This document shows, in pieces, positions 46,262-54,851 of a stretch of DNA of 64,000 bases (positions are counted from its first letter, which is position 1; each line of letters begins with the position of its first letter). The notes below the pieces were generated by a model that saw nothing but the letters and a program-made list of their open reading frames with translations, had not been told where the DNA came from and ran no database searches. The position numbers were made by a program, and so were the translations under genes. This DNA is from Paenibacillus selenitireducens (GTDB lineage: Bacteria > Bacillota > Bacilli > Paenibacillales > Paenibacillaceae). Location: positions 186,027-250,026 of the forward strand of contig NZ_MSZX01000010.1 of the NCBI RefSeq assembly GCF_002021565.1, in the 5' to 3' direction.

Positions 46262-46270
46262 CAAAATAAA

Positions 46271-46311
46271 AACAAGCCGGAGCGCATGACCCATTCACAC
46301 TCCGGCTTGTT
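46271..46311. terminator. bidirectional intrinsic terminator
   Basis: AACAAGCCGGAG pairs perfectly with CTCCGGCTTGTT over a 17-base loop, ten bases after the 57-residue gene. It also lies at the very end of the minus-strand pseudogene 46312-46847. Confidence 0.85.
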
Positions 46312-46847
46312 CTATTTCAGATTATTTTGAATGAATTCCCGTTCCGACTTTTTCAGATACCTTAGTGAATTCTCGAAGGAATACAGGTACATGGAGCGAA
46401 GCATCCTCAGCTTTTCAACTGAACCATCCGTAATCACTTGCTTAATGGCCGGGATCATTTGGCTATTCGTAACTCCAAATTACCCAGGTTTTACAAAGTC
46501 TTCATTAGCAGGTGGCTGCTCTTCTATGCCCTCATTCAGTCCTTGCTGCTGTTTGCTATCCCCTGTTCAGGGACGATCTCCTGTTTCTCCTGAATAATCA
46601 GTTTTTTCTCTGAATTCTCATTGACTAGTTCAGTTGGAGTTTATTCTTTCTCAACCAAGACTTGCTCATCTTGTTGAGTTTGTTCTTGCCCTGTCTCTTC
46701 ATGAACTTGAATTTCTTCTGCCTAATGCTCAATACTTGTCTGCTCATTTTCACTTTGAAGCTGTTCTGGCATCGATTGTTCACCTTCCAGTCTAACCTGA
46801 TTACTTCCACGGCTATTTATGCCTGAAACCCTGTTCTTATTTACCAT
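46312..46847 (-). pseudogene. decayed Gln/Glu-rich gene of unknown family
   Basis: From the ATG at 46847 (AGGAG eight bases upstream) the frame reads MVNKNRVSGINSRGSNQVRL, then a long Glu/Gln-rich segment interrupted by stops after ..SIEH and ..LVEKE. A further stop or frameshift follows. The frame then resumes to IPAIKQVITDGSVEKLRMLR, SMYLYSFENSLRYLKKSERE and a normal stop. The intact protein would be about 175 residues with a disordered N-terminus and a helical C-terminus. Three or more lesions show it is dead. It is not a recognised family. Confidence 0.75.
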
Positions 46848-46975
46848 CGCTTAAACTCCTGTAAATTGGTATTTTTATCGAGTCGATCTTATCAACATGC
46901 TTGACTCTCGCACACCGTTTCTCCCACTTAATTAGTTAACTATTTTGCTAAGCAGCTTCATTTAAAAGGCACAAC

Positions 46976-47007
46976 AAAGCCTATAGTGAATTTCTACACT
47001 ACAGGCT
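46976..47007 (-). terminator. weak intrinsic terminator
   Basis: On the minus strand AGCCTGTAGTG and CACTATAGGCT pair with one mismatch, followed by TTTGTTGT. It lies just beyond the orphan reading frame at 47044-47220. Confidence 0.5.
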
Positions 47008-47043
47008 CCATTAGCTTGCTTAAAATGATGTATTTATCCATTC

Positions 47044-47220
47044 CTATAAGCATTCTCCCCAATCTCTCCCGATTACCCAAGACTTTTTCCTAGCCCATGT
47101 TACAATCTGCTCCGGTATAAACGACTCCGTAGTAATCTCCATTCGTACAATTTGTTCTGGTCTCAGACTCAGCAAATGTGGCTCCGGCAAGCTGTCCAAA
47201 TCCCATATGTGATCTATACA
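47044..47220 (-). pseudogene. C-terminal gene fragment of unknown family
   Basis: An open stretch without a start reads DHIWDLDSLPEPHLLSLRPE and QIVRMEITTESFIPEQIVTW, then ARKKSWVIGRDWGECL and a stop. Amino-acid composition and codon use look coding, and a terminator follows. It begins directly after the Nudix gene stop and is cut off by an in-frame TAA upstream, so it is the tail of a lost gene. No other content is seen between 46848 and 47242. Confidence 0.5.
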
Positions 47221-47242
47221 GAAAAATATTATTACAGTATCT

Positions 47243-47782
47243 TTAATTTACCCCTTCTTTAATCAATTCCGTCTCTAGCCGCCCAAAGTCATCTGCTTCA
47301 GCCTGTTCAAGAATAGTCAGTAAAAAAGACTCCGCCAAGCTTTCTTTCTTAATAACCTTTCTGGCTTCATCAAAAGTAAACCACTCAGCATGCTCAACTT
47401 CCTGATTAATTTGCATAAGTGTCTCATCATGTGCCACAGAGACATAATTCAACATCAGGGTATTGGAACGTTCGAAATATAGGCTTCGCATGTACTTGTA
47501 TTCATCCACATGCAGTCCTACCTCTTCCTTCACCTCACGGATCAGCGTCTCTTCCGCTGATTCCCCGCGATTGACATAACCAGCCAACAAGATGTAATCC
47601 TTCATATTATATTGTCGGATCAACAGTACCTTGTTCCGTTCTTTGTTCAGCACTGCTGTGCTAATCGCCGTACTAAAGATAGGAAAGCGAAACACCTGAC
47701 AGGAGTCACAATACGGGATTAGTCCCTCTCCTTCACATTCCTTGTAATGTAATTCCGTTCCACAAGCATAACAATACTTCAT
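47243..47782 (-). CDS. Nudix hydrolase with N-terminal zinc ribbon (NADH pyrophosphatase-like)
   Basis: A 179-residue cytosolic enzyme. The zinc ribbon is CYACGTELHYKECEGEGLIP then YCDSC (residues 3-26). The Nudix box is G-YVNRG-E-SAEETLI-REVKEEVGL, matching GX5EX7REUXEEXGU exactly. It probably hydrolyses a nucleoside diphosphate derivative such as NADH. ATG at 47782 follows AGGTGG. The longer in-frame start at 47851 would add LGISSVNYNEM, which is actually the tail of the LysR remnant upstream. Confidence 0.88.
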   Translation of the reverse strand: MKYCYACGTELHYKECEGEGLIPYCDSCQVFRFPIFSTAISTAVLNKERNKVLLIRQYNMKDYILLAGYVNRGESAEETLIREVKEEVGLHVDEYKYMRSLYFERSNTLMLNYVSVAHDETLMQINQEVEHAEWFTFDEARKVIKKESLAESFLLTILEQAEADDFGRLETELIKEGVN

Positions 47783-47829
47783 CACACATCCACCTATTCT
47801 CTGAAATGGATAATCCATTTCATTATAGT

Positions 47830-48055
47830 TCACTGAAGAAATCCCCAGCACATTCTCTCCGGCAAGAACACCCTGCTTAAATTAAGGTTCAGCTACAAGG
47901 GAGGAGACAAAGCTTACTCCATGACCAGCCATTACAGCATGAATCGTCTCATTCAGCCCATTAAATTGCACTTCAATTTTAGGAGGAGCAATCTGCTGCT
48001 CCCGGCATAACTGACATAATCTTTCTTCGCCGCACTTTTCATCTCTTTTTAAATA
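47830..48055 (-). pseudogene. fragment of a LysR family regulator (paralogue of the gene at 59593)
   Basis: The minus strand reads CREQQIAPPKIEVQFNGLNE, then TIHAVMAGHGVSFVSSLVAEP, a stop, and FKQGVLAG..LGISS. This aligns over about 70 codons with the effector domain of the intact LysR protein at 59593-60510 (CREQQINPPQIELQFNGLHE..GVSFVSSLVAEPLLKQGVLA). The N-terminal DNA-binding part is missing. Confidence 0.88.
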
Positions 48056-48065
48056 CTAGAATGTC

Positions 48066-49214
48066 TCACATTTCAAACTTTCTAAGCGCTTTCCCATACC
48101 TCACCAAAACATGCCATAAGAGTTTTAATTCCTGAAGTACTTCCTTATCGGTTCCTCGGTCACGCCAAGCAAGTGGGTTGTGCTTCACGTCCATTGCGGC
48201 AGACCCAATCCTGCTAACATCTATATAACCGTTGTGTGAAATGCGCTTCGCCAAGGAAGGCATCGATGGACCCCGAAAATCTACTGGAACTTCGTCTACC
48301 CCTAACGCAAAACCCATGTGCCAATAGAGCTGGATGGAATACTGTAAACATATTTGCTCTAAGATTTGCCCTATAGAAGTACCCTTGAATGAAGGATCGG
48401 CTACCAGGATTTCCACATCTTCTTTCAGATTAATGTCCCCATGAACTTGAGCTTCAATATAGTGATTGAGATTGCGATTGGCCTCACGGCTTGAAGGATC
48501 AGCGAATGGCATGGTGAGATGAACCCGAAGATGGTCGATTAATTTGCGTGGTGTCAGATTTTTTTCACCTATAGCGAAATCCCTATTAAAAACCTCCTTC
48601 AATAGAGCTGCTATGATGTCATCAAACGCTGTGTAAGTACCTTTCTCTTTTGGGTTCTGATGTGAGTCCAAATAGGTATATGTACTGCGATAAGAAACCT
48701 CTGGAGATAGAAGGAAATAACATGATCCAAAACGCGGAGCCGGCCCATCTGGATGCAGCATCAAATCGAGCGCTCCATATTTGGGACGTTGGCTGTTCGT
48801 TGTGCCTTCTTTTTGATATGCACCTCCAAAAAGCTCCTTCTCCCACAAATCCCGTTCACCGCCGGGGTAAGCTGATACGCTGCCATTCGATAGTAATGTT
48901 TCAAATTGGCTCTTGTACACTCCCTGCTCTAATAATGCCTCTGCAACACTTTTCTTTGCCGGGTCTAGTCTATCTGGATGGAAATGCAGCGCAATCCTCG
49001 CATGCGACTTTATTTTGGCCACAGCATCTTCAAATGCTTCCCGTTCTATATTAGACATGTGAAGAATTTCATGGATAGCTTGAGCTGCTTCATTTTTTCG
49101 GCCTCGTGCATAATTCGCAACATATTCTAAAGCCGATAATTGTGACCCTGATAGTTCCTTAATGAACTGAGACTCCCTTTTATTAGAAGCATGTTCATCG
49201 CCTTTCTTTTCCAT
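48066..49214 (-). CDS. DUF3626 family protein
   Basis: 382 residues, cytosolic. The segment HARIALHFHPDR, near residue 70, is the hallmark of DUF3626, and YGALDLMLHPDGPAPRFGSCYFLLSPEV follows around 140. The conserved His/Asp/Arg residues suggest an enzymatic site, but no activity has been assigned to the family to my knowledge. GGAAGGAG precedes the ATG. Confidence 0.82.
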   Translation of the reverse strand: MEKKGDEHASNKRESQFIKELSGSQLSALEYVANYARGRKNEAAQAIHEILHMSNIEREAFEDAVAKIKSHARIALHFHPDRLDPAKKSVAEALLEQGVYKSQFETLLSNGSVSAYPGGERDLWEKELFGGAYQKEGTTNSQRPKYGALDLMLHPDGPAPRFGSCYFLLSPEVSYRSTYTYLDSHQNPKEKGTYTAFDDIIAALLKEVFNRDFAIGEKNLTPRKLIDHLRVHLTMPFADPSSREANRNLNHYIEAQVHGDINLKEDVEILVADPSFKGTSIGQILEQICLQYSIQLYWHMGFALGVDEVPVDFRGPSMPSLAKRISHNGYIDVSRIGSAAMDVKHNPLAWRDRGTDKEVLQELKLLWHVLVRYGKALRKFEM

Positions 49215-49321
49215 TACTTATTCGCTCCTTCCTTTGTCTTATTTTCTCGTCTCACTGTATTACACACACACGCTATTTATCGGTATATTTTGGCATAACT
49301 TTTTATATCAATCAAGCACAG

Positions 49322-49352
49322 AAAGACACTACCTTTTACTACGGTAGTGTCT
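49322..49352 (-). terminator. intrinsic terminator of the LacI-esterase operon
   Basis: AGACACTACC pairs perfectly with GGTAGTGTCT, followed on the minus strand by TTTC, 44 bp after the stalk-domain gene. Confidence 0.75.
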
Positions 49353-49395
49353 ACTATCTGTTGTGGAAAAGCGATCATTTAGCGATACTTACTCA

Positions 49396-50085
49396 TTAGA
49401 GCGTGCGAAACTTCATATCCTTACAATCGATGTGGAACGTAAATGTTCGCTTTTCACTTTTTCCCTGGAGCGAAAGTTGAAAAGTTACGTTTTCAATATT
49501 TTTCTCCGCCAACCCTTTATGACTTACCCAACCATGTATTTCTTTCATAGGTTTGATGTTTACTTTACCAAAATCAGGATTTTCAGGAGCAATTCCCACA
49601 GTTTCAGACTGTTTACCTACGACATGATCGTTCGCAACTACGAACGAGCTGGGCAAATCAACTGAGATATCCTCATTGTCTGTATTGTTTTTGACCGTGA
49701 CTTCAAAGTCAGTCGTACTTTCAGTAAGCCTAATGGCATGTACGGTAACTTCAACATCTTTTAGTTTTTCTGTAATAGGAATTTTCTCCAATTTCACATC
49801 TCTGTCGCTAGAAGTGGAACTCTCTTTCTGTTCATCCGTCTGATTGGAGTTCAATCGGATGATTCCATCTTCGAAAGCAACCTCGTATCCAACCGCTTCC
49901 GCAACTTCACGAACGGGAAGATAGGTTCTACCCTGGATTAAAATCGGCTTGTCACGCAAGACTTGCTCTTTACCATCAATAAATAATTTATATGCTTCGG
50001 TCTCCGCTGTTAAGTTCGCTGCAGATGCGGAAATCCCGGTGAAGAATATAGCACCGCAAATAAATCCTATACCTATTTTTTTCAT
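49396..50085 (-). CDS. secreted protein with copper-amine-oxidase-like stalk domain
   Basis: 229 residues. A signal peptide (MKKIGIGFICGAIFFTGISASA) is followed by a stalk domain near 30-80 (LFIDGKEQVLRDKPILIQGRTYLPVREVAEAVG), the 'copper amine oxidase N-terminal' module typical of Paenibacillus surface proteins. A beta-sandwich of about 120 residues follows, of a kind seen in secreted DUF4352-like proteins. The ATG overlaps the upstream esterase stop by 4 bp. Probably a surface or matrix-associated partner of the esterases. Confidence 0.82.
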   Translation of the reverse strand: MKKIGIGFICGAIFFTGISASAANLTAETEAYKLFIDGKEQVLRDKPILIQGRTYLPVREVAEAVGYEVAFEDGIIRLNSNQTDEQKESSTSSDRDVKLEKIPITEKLKDVEVTVHAIRLTESTTDFEVTVKNNTDNEDISVDLPSSFVVANDHVVGKQSETVGIAPENPDFGKVNIKPMKEIHGWVSHKGLAEKNIENVTFQLSLQGKSEKRTFTFHIDCKDMKFRTL

Positions 50086-51425
50086 GCTTCATTCCTCATC
50101 CAATGTCTGACATCAATTTCGATCGTGGCGTCTTCTATAGCTTTATATTTATGTTGCACGGGTTCTCCGGTTGAATCCACCTCAACGATTCCATCCCGTC
50201 TACTGATTTGGTAGATAAATTCTGCATGTAGAGGCACTTGCAGTTGATTGCAGTACGTACCCTTGCTCGGATCATGAAGCAAAGGAAACCATGCATAAAG
50301 ATTCATATCGTCGGGTGTATTTGGCGGAACATGCACGACCATGTCCAAGGTCACAAACTCTTTTAGCTCACTCACCACACGAATCTCTGTAGTAGCTTCC
50401 AAGTCCTTGTATTTCACGGTTACCGAGGTGACCCCATGTTTCTTAGGCATAAAGGTTCCATTCGCTAAAACATCCACGATCTCTTGATCTTCCACATGAT
50501 AAGTCGCTCGTAATAGGGACATTTTAAAGTCATCCCCAAATTCAAGAATCGGGTTCAGTCGACTTGTAGGACCTACAATACCAACCTCTTCACAGCCGAC
50601 TAAGGATAATGAGCGTGCTTCGCCCTTACATCCAAAAAAATGAATGAGCGGAGATGATAATCTTGCTGCCCAATCTTTTTCCACATGAGCTGCTCCAGGA
50701 TCATTGAAATAAATCAATTGGGTGTCGGCTTCGTACCCTAAATCTAGCAGTTCCTCCGTCACTACACGGGTATGCTTCTCCATAACCAGAGTTCCTTCAG
50801 CGCTCCCTAAATCAATCCATATTTGAGATAGGGGTTGCTTCGTTGTGAACGTATGATAAAGCCTGATTTCTTCGGATGAAATGGGATCTACACAATAAAA
50901 ATAAGGGGAAACGATAGCCAGCTTACCGAATATATCTGGATGACGAAACCCGATATGGTAGGTAACTTGCCCACCTCTAGATGAACCCATTAACGCCGTG
51001 TGTTCGGGACCCGTTTTCGTTCGAAACACAGAATCCACGTAAGACTTCACTTCTTCAATGATAAACTTTTCATATAAATGACCTTTGGGTTGAACGGGAA
51101 CTTTATCAAGTTGATAATGCACCCCTTCCAAGTCATGGGTATATTCGTCGGATCTCTCTAGTCCCATGTTAGGAATACCTACAACGATAATTTCTTCCAT
51201 TTTGTGCTCATGAATCAATCGATCGACGGTTTGATCCACATGCCAAGAATACCCATTGAAGGCGGGATGGAAAATATTTTGCCCGTCATGCATGTATAAT
51301 ACAGGGTATCGCTTCGTCTTTTCATACGTATAACTTGGAGGAAGATAAACATAAATATCTCTCTTATTATCCAAATGTGTCGAGTAAAAGCTCTCAATCC
51401 TCAAAATACTAGACTTGTATGTCAT
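50082..51425 (-). CDS. esterase-fold hydrolase with Ig-like and C-terminal carbohydrate-binding-like domains (copy 2)
   Basis: About 447 residues, no signal peptide. The N-terminal 250 residues are an esterase_D (Fes/feruloyl esterase-like) fold: YPVLYMHDGQNIFHPAFNGYSW, the nucleophile elbow LMGSSRGG (Ser near 147), and a catalytic His in AAHVEKDW. An Ig-like BIG2-type domain follows (residues about 270-345, DVLANGTFMPKKHGVTSVTV), then a C-terminal beta domain like starch-binding CBM20/48 modules. It is a close paralogue of the upstream gene and translationally coupled to it. ATG at 51425 has AAAGG at good distance; GTG 51434 and ATG 51431 are closer. Confidence 0.82.
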   Translation of the reverse strand: MTYKSSILRIESFYSTHLDNKRDIYVYLPPSYTYEKTKRYPVLYMHDGQNIFHPAFNGYSWHVDQTVDRLIHEHKMEEIIVVGIPNMGLERSDEYTHDLEGVHYQLDKVPVQPKGHLYEKFIIEEVKSYVDSVFRTKTGPEHTALMGSSRGGQVTYHIGFRHPDIFGKLAIVSPYFYCVDPISSEEIRLYHTFTTKQPLSQIWIDLGSAEGTLVMEKHTRVVTEELLDLGYEADTQLIYFNDPGAAHVEKDWAARLSSPLIHFFGCKGEARSLSLVGCEEVGIVGPTSRLNPILEFGDDFKMSLLRATYHVEDQEIVDVLANGTFMPKKHGVTSVTVKYKDLEATTEIRVVSELKEFVTLDMVVHVPPNTPDDMNLYAWFPLLHDPSKGTYCNQLQVPLHAEFIYQISRRDGIVEVDSTGEPVQHKYKAIEDATIEIDVRHWMRNEA

Positions 51426-51430
51426 TTTCA

Positions 51431-52774
51431 TCACCTTTTACAATTCTCGGGTATAAGATCTACCCAATGATCTACTTCGTAATTCAGGATTAATCCCTCA
51501 TCCGTTGTGAACTTTCGATATGGAATTTCCCTGCCTTGATTGTCTGTCTCATGCATGCCTAAACCACGAGAAATACGGAATTCAAATGAAATGCCTCTTG
51601 GCACCTCAAACGTCCCGCCATATAGTCCTTCTTGAATCTTCGGCAACTCAATACCGGCATATAACATATCTGTTTCTGGCGTAAATGCCGGCACTTTAAC
51701 GGAAAGATTCACGGTGACCGTATCGGAAATATAAGGAACAACTGCGATTTCTAATTGGGCAGTTAGGTTGTTTTTTATATAAGTAACGACGGTGTTCCCA
51801 GCTTTTTTGGGGATTAATCTTCCGTCCTTTGTTACCTCCAAAATATCAGGATCGCCAACTTCATAGGTTGCATCTAAATCTGTCATCATAAATCCACTAT
51901 CAAAGTGTACCACCGCATTTAAGGTTCGCTTGAGTCCATCGATGCCAACAGCTTCAGGACCTAGCAATTCAACACGGACCGGCGTACCTATTTCGCCAAA
52001 AAAATAGATTAAAGGCGCGTGAACCCGAGCCGCCCAATCTTTTTGCGAGTGGCCGGAATGGACAGCAAAGTAATACATCAGGTCATTCCCAGGCTGGTAG
52101 CCGCTGCTAATAAGTACATCTGCCACATATCTCACATGCTTCTCCATCACGGTAAAACCCTCAGCATCTCCTACATCCATCCATATTTTAAGATCCTTTT
52201 TTTCCGTGTAGACGCGGCCTAACCAACGATCTTCCATCGTGCTCGGATCTACACTAACAAAGAATGGGCATAACGCACCCACCATACCAAAGGTAGCTGA
52301 TTGACGGAATCCGATATTGTAAGACACGAGCCCGCCCGCCGAGGATCCCATTAACGCCGTATTATGTTTATCAGGTAACGTTCGATATTCCTTATCGATG
52401 TATGGCTTCACTTCCCCAATGAGGAATTCCTCATAAAGTTCGCCTTGATTTGTCGTATTGAAAATATTGTGACCCTCGGGATTGGCATGCATATATTCTG
52501 ATATTCTTGTATCTTCCACATGAGAGATCGCAACAACGATAATTTCTTTCATTTTCCCTTGAGAAACCAGGGCATCCACTGTGGTATGAATATCCCAAGA
52601 TTCACCTTTTTGATCTTCAAAAAACATATGCTGACCGTCATGCATATAGAGAACAGGATATCGTTTGTTTTCGTTCTTTTCATAGCTAACGGGTAAGTAA
52701 ATAAACATATCTCTCTCATTCTTAAGAATACTGGAATAAAAGTTCTTGATGGCGATTAACCGCGATAAATTCAC
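51431..52774 (-). CDS. esterase-fold hydrolase with Ig-like and C-terminal carbohydrate-binding-like domains (copy 1)
   Basis: 447 residues, no signal peptide. Same plan as the next gene: YPVLYMHDGQHMFFEDQKGESW, elbow LMGSSAGG (Ser near 148), His in HSGHSQKDW, an Ig-like segment (DILEVTKDGRLIPKKAGNTVVTYI) and a terminal beta domain. The start is GTG at 52774 behind GGGAG. The tandem pair probably arose by duplication. Position after the maltodextrin-type transporter and LacI gene suggests deacylation of a sugar or glycoside inside the cell, which is an inference. Confidence 0.82.
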   Translation of the reverse strand: MNLSRLIAIKNFYSSILKNERDMFIYLPVSYEKNENKRYPVLYMHDGQHMFFEDQKGESWDIHTTVDALVSQGKMKEIIVVAISHVEDTRISEYMHANPEGHNIFNTTNQGELYEEFLIGEVKPYIDKEYRTLPDKHNTALMGSSAGGLVSYNIGFRQSATFGMVGALCPFFVSVDPSTMEDRWLGRVYTEKKDLKIWMDVGDAEGFTVMEKHVRYVADVLISSGYQPGNDLMYYFAVHSGHSQKDWAARVHAPLIYFFGEIGTPVRVELLGPEAVGIDGLKRTLNAVVHFDSGFMMTDLDATYEVGDPDILEVTKDGRLIPKKAGNTVVTYIKNNLTAQLEIAVVPYISDTVTVNLSVKVPAFTPETDMLYAGIELPKIQEGLYGGTFEVPRGISFEFRISRGLGMHETDNQGREIPYRKFTTDEGLILNYEVDHWVDLIPENCKR

Positions 52775-52798
52775 AAGGCATTCTCCCTCAACTAATAG

Positions 52799-53716
52799 TT
52801 AGGAGTGGGTCGACAAGAAGAAGAATTTCTCATTGTTTACGTAATCCACATCCTGAATGTAACGATCCATCATATGGACAATTTCTTTATAATCATTCAA
52901 ATCGAACCGAATTTGATTCATGTCGTCTCCCAGGATTTCCGAACAATTGCATGTGCAGATGGCGACGATATTTTTATGTGTTTTGTATACTTCATTCGCC
53001 AAAAATTCGTTCATGACCATACCAGGGCTGTCTGGAAATTGGGATAAGAACGTATTCATGCTGCTAGCCGAGTTATCTGAGACATAAATCCGGTCTTCTG
53101 CTAAATTTGACTTTTGCTTAATAAATTCCACGAATTCAACATTGTTATAGGAATCCATCACCAGAAATTGGGGCGATTCGCCAAGTAATCTCTGAGATAA
53201 ATGAAAGCTTTGCTCCAAGTCTGGGAGGACTTTGTGAAACAATGAGTTATCAATGTAACTATCCATGACAAATACAGGAACCCCAAACCCAAAGTAATTG
53301 GATATCGTCGAAAATCTGTCTTGATCCACATTCATTAAGAACGCACCGTCCAGATTTCTTTCCATAATGATCTTATTGGATGGCGTCATGCTGTCGATTT
53401 GCATAAAAAGGACATGGTATCCTAACTCGCTGCATAACTGCTCAAGTTTAAAAATGGTTTTCGCATATTTTAAATCAGACCATACGTGTTGCTTTTCCTC
53501 TTTGAACAAGATAATGCCGATTAATCCGGTTTTCTTGATTTTTAAAGATTGGGCTGTTCGGTTGGTCACGTATTTCAACTGTTGGGCAATTTTCAGAACT
53601 TTAACACGCGTTTCATCCGAAATGGATTGCGTCTTCACATTGTTTAAAATATAAGAAACTGTCGCGATCGATACATTTGCTTCTTTTGCTATATCTTTTA
53701 TTGTAGTTTTTTTCAT
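52799..53716 (-). CDS. LacI family transcriptional repressor
   Basis: 305 residues. The N-terminal helix-turn-helix and hinge MKKTTIKDIAKEANVSIATVSYILNN is characteristic; the sugar-binding domain is somewhat shorter than the usual 330-340. It is flanked by matching palindromes: ACTTAAACGTTTAAGT at 53733-53748, directly upstream of its own start, and CACTTAAACGTTTAAGTG at 57518-57535, upstream of the importer. It therefore most likely represses both. Confidence 0.92.
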   Translation of the reverse strand: MKKTTIKDIAKEANVSIATVSYILNNVKTQSISDETRVKVLKIAQQLKYVTNRTAQSLKIKKTGLIGIILFKEEKQHVWSDLKYAKTIFKLEQLCSELGYHVLFMQIDSMTPSNKIIMERNLDGAFLMNVDQDRFSTISNYFGFGVPVFVMDSYIDNSLFHKVLPDLEQSFHLSQRLLGESPQFLVMDSYNNVEFVEFIKQKSNLAEDRIYVSDNSASSMNTFLSQFPDSPGMVMNEFLANEVYKTHKNIVAICTCNCSEILGDDMNQIRFDLNDYKEIVHMMDRYIQDVDYVNNEKFFFLSTHS

Positions 53717-53732
53717 GGAATAAACCGCCTCT

Positions 53733-53748
53733 ACTTAAACGTTTAAGT
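53733..53748. promoter_or_regulatory. LacI operator upstream of lacI
   Basis: Perfect 16-bp palindrome ACTTAAACGTTTAAGT with the central CG typical of LacI-family sites. It lies between the lacI promoter and start and is identical in core to the operator at 57518-57535. Confidence 0.88.
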
Positions 53749-53758
53749 TATTAAGTCG

Positions 53759-53787
53759 ATTTAACCATATCCCTATTCCTTTGTCAA
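53759..53787 (-). promoter_or_regulatory. lacI promoter
   Basis: On the minus strand -35 TTGACA (53782-53787) and -10 TTAAAT (53759-53764) are spaced 17 bp, immediately upstream of the operator. Confidence 0.75.
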
Positions 53788-53797
53788 ACGGGTACCA

Positions 53798-54010
53798 TTA
53801 TAGGTTTTTTAATACGATCCATCCGAATGCAGGTAAACTTACGGCAATCGTATCCCCTTCTATTTCGTATGTTCCGTTGCCTATTATTTGTTCGAGTGAA
53901 GGTGCCTGATGAATGTTGAACGCAACTTGTTCCGATTGCTCGCTGTTATTAAAACAAATGTAGATTTGTTCATTGGCATTCTTTCTTTGTACGACAAGCT
54001 GATTAATCCC
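53798..54010 (-). pseudogene. C-terminal remnant of a family 13 glycoside hydrolase gene
   Basis: The minus strand reads QLVVQRKNANEQIYICFNNS then EQSEQVAFNIHQAPSLEQII and ends DTIAVSLPAFGWIVLKNL with a stop. This is the beta-sandwich tail of alpha-amylase/neopullulanase-type enzymes. It has no start, and an in-frame TAA right upstream follows the permease stop. The catalytic barrel has been deleted. Maltodextrin importer operons commonly carry such a gene in this position. Confidence 0.75.
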
Positions 54011-54017
54011 TTAACCC

Positions 54018-54851
54018 TTACCCTTTATCCGCACCTGCTGCGATCCCGTTAATTAAATATTTCTGGAAGTACATATACAGCATCGTAATCGGCAATGCAA
54101 CGAGCACAGCACCCGCAGCGAATAAGGTAAAGCTGGAATTCGTCTCATTCGCCACCATATTATATAACCCTTGCGCTAACGTCATTTTTTCCGATGATCT
54201 GAGAACAATTTGCGGCAAAATAAAATCCATGAAAGGTGTAATAAAACTATTCAATGCGACGAATGTAATGGCCGGCAAGGATAATGGTAAAATAATTTTT
54301 AAAAATGAATCCTTATTACTAGCGCCATCTATAAAAGCAGCTTCTTCGAGACTTTTGGGAATCGTGTCAAAAAGACCTTTCATCACCCATGTCCCCATGG
54401 AAATGGACCCGCCTGCATAAATCAGAATTAACCCTAGATGTGTATCTAACAACCTCGTTTGCAACAGCAGAACAAAAAGTGCCATGACCGATAAGAAGCC
54501 GGGGAACATTTGCAAGATTAATAACGTCATTAATCCCTGTTGTCTACCTTTAAAGCGAAATCTAGAAAAGGCATAAGCCGTCGCGGCTACAAGTGTCGTG
54601 GATATCACCGCGTTCGAAATGGCGATCTTTATCGTATTTTTGTACCACAATCCAAAATCCGTGTTCTTCATCAGATTAACATAATGAGCAATCGTGGGAT
54701 GATCAGGGAACATTTGACTCACCAATAAGGTATTGCCGGGATTAAGTGACGTTCCAAGCACCCAAATAATTGGATATACGGTGGTAATCGTTAGCACGAT
54801 AAAAATCATGTAAATGCCAATGACCAGCAAGTTGTTTTTTATTTTCGACAT
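54018..54851 (-). CDS. maltodextrin-type ABC permease (MalG-like)
   Basis: A 277-residue membrane permease with six predicted helices. The EAA loop is KSLEEAAFIDGASNKDSFLKIILPLSLPA, and the N-terminus has LGTSLNPGNTLL. It ends INGIAAGADKG, matching MalG/GanQ-type permeases. It starts directly after malF (stop and ATG adjacent). With malF it forms the membrane pore. Confidence 0.93.
   Translation of the reverse strand: MSKIKNNLLVIGIYMIFIVLTITTVYPIIWVLGTSLNPGNTLLVSQMFPDHPTIAHYVNLMKNTDFGLWYKNTIKIAISNAVISTTLVAATAYAFSRFRFKGRQQGLMTLLILQMFPGFLSVMALFVLLLQTRLLDTHLGLILIYAGGSISMGTWVMKGLFDTIPKSLEEAAFIDGASNKDSFLKIILPLSLPAITFVALNSFITPFMDFILPQIVLRSSEKMTLAQGLYNMVANETNSSFTLFAAGAVLVALPITMLYMYFQKYLINGIAAGADKG

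Noticed and set aside
46040-46294. Minus-strand 84-codon reading frame
   Set aside because: It lies opposite the 57-residue plus-strand gene, which has a proper ribosome site and terminator; the minus frame has neither.
46331-46597. Plus-strand 88-codon reading frame
   Set aside because: It is antisense to the decayed Gln/Glu-rich gene, whose minus-strand start and stop are clear.
47783-47851. Longer N-terminus of the Nudix protein
   Set aside because: The extra codons are the in-frame tail of the LysR remnant.
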